Source of the DNA: JBDIAR01 sp039812545
GTDB taxonomy: Bacteria > Actinomycetota > Actinomycetes > Actinomycetales > Dermatophilaceae
Assembly (NCBI GenBank): GCA_039812545.1
Contig: JBDIAR010000190.1
Location: forward strand, 1 to 6,092
Direction: 5' to 3'
DNA length: 6,092 bases
The notes beneath the pieces are model-generated. The model saw nothing but the letters and a program-made list of their open reading frames with translations, made no database searches and was not told the origin of the DNA. Below, piece by piece: positions 5,992 through 6,092 of this stretch (its first letter is position 1; every line of letters begins with the position of its first letter). The position numbers and the translations under genes are program-made.

Positions 5992-6000
5992 GCGAGGATG
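5981..6000 (+). repeat. 20-nt direct repeat, copy 1 (thrS stop junction)
   Basis: TCCGCCGGTGAGCGAGGATG covers the last codons and stop of thrS. It recurs exactly at 6073-6092, 92 nt downstream. The flanking bases on the left differ, so copy 1 begins here. Confidence 0.9.
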
Positions 6001-6083
6001 CAGCGCAGGTTGGGGACGATGCGAAGCGAGTTCCCGGCCGTAGCGGAGTCCGACCGAACCGGCGTAAAGGGTTCCGCCGGTGA
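5988..6083 (+). other. 31-codon reading frame between thrS and the next gene, doubtful
   Basis: GTG 5988 overlaps the thrS stop as GTGA and reads 31 codons to TGA 6081-6083, which itself overlaps GTG 6080 as GTGA. The product would begin MSEDAAQVGDDAKRVPG and end in a basic RRKGFRR. There is no well-spaced ribosome binding site (GGAGG at 5967-5971 is 16 nt away). The start and stop contexts are copies of one repeat, so this is more likely the by-product of a duplication at the gene junction than a functional peptide. It could still couple translation of thrS to the gene downstream. Confidence 0.25.
6058..6081 (+). other. Hairpin before the downstream gene start
   Basis: ACCGGCG (6058-6064) pairs with CGCCGGT (6075-6081): a 7-bp G+C-rich stem with a 10-nt loop. 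The loop holds AAAGGG, the likely ribosome binding site for GTG 6080, and the 3' arm reaches into that start codon. The same ACCGGCG could instead pair with CGCCGGT in repeat copy 1 (5983-5989). No T-run follows, so an intrinsic terminator is unlikely. Confidence 0.45.
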
Positions 6084-6092
6084 GCGAGGATG
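6073..6092 (+). repeat. 20-nt direct repeat, copy 2 (start of the next gene)
   Basis: Identical to 5981-6000. It runs to the last base of the window, so the repeat may extend further. In this copy the GTG at 6080 has a plausible upstream AAAGGG (6066-6071) at 8 nt and may be a real start codon. Confidence 0.9.
6080..6092 (+). CDS. Start of a downstream gene, partial (possibly HIT-family protein)
   Basis: Only four codons, GTG AGC GAG GAT (MSED), and one further base are inside the window. The ribosome binding site candidate is AAAGGG (6066-6071), 8 nt upstream. In actinobacteria such as Mycobacterium, thrS is followed by a gene for a HIT-family (histidine triad) protein with a short acidic start, so position and the first residues fit. 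The product cannot be established from this window. Confidence 0.35.

Overview
The window reads as a chromosomal stretch from a high-GC actinobacterium. Base composition is roughly two-thirds G+C, third codon positions are strongly G/C, several genes start with GTG behind purine-rich ribosome binding sites, and neighbouring genes overlap by 4 nt (GTGA, ATGA). A protein with a deazaflavin (F420)-dependent oxidoreductase domain and an actinobacterial-style threonyl-tRNA synthetase agree with this. The genus cannot be fixed from the sequence alone.

Layout, left to right. (1) A plus-strand pair (27-1618): an ECF-type RNA polymerase sigma factor overlaps by GTGA a single-pass membrane protein of the CU044_5270 type, which sits where a cognate anti-sigma factor or regulator would be expected. 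(2) A minus-strand three-gene cluster that converges on this pair, with only 14 nt between stop codons (1619-1632). It is read from 3748 down to 1633: a small lipoprotein, a multi-pass membrane protein resembling DUF4386, and a two-domain protein with an SRPBCC (START-like) N-terminus and a Ddn-like F420-dependent C-terminus. The joins are ATGA and GTGA overlaps, so the three are almost certainly co-translated. (3) A divergent intergenic region (3749-4011) holding candidate promoters and, next to thrS, a leader able to form alternative hairpins. (4) Complete thrS (4012-5991), encoding a 659-residue ThrRS with intact editing, zinc and class II motifs. (5) A thrS 3' junction in which 20 nt around the stop codon are repeated exactly 92 nt downstream. 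The second copy makes a GTG start for the next gene, of which four codons are visible.

How the parts may work together: the sigma factor and its membrane partner look like a self-contained signalling module. The minus-strand cluster looks like an envelope-associated redox or lipid-ligand module. An ECF-like promoter element upstream of the lipoprotein raises, but does not prove, a link between them. thrS is housekeeping.

The most unusual large-scale signal is the word GGCATAC (or its complement), seen 11 times by hand count across coding regions on both strands, where base composition predicts about one or fewer. No tRNA, rRNA, insertion sequence, CRISPR array or convincing intrinsic terminator with a U-tract was seen.
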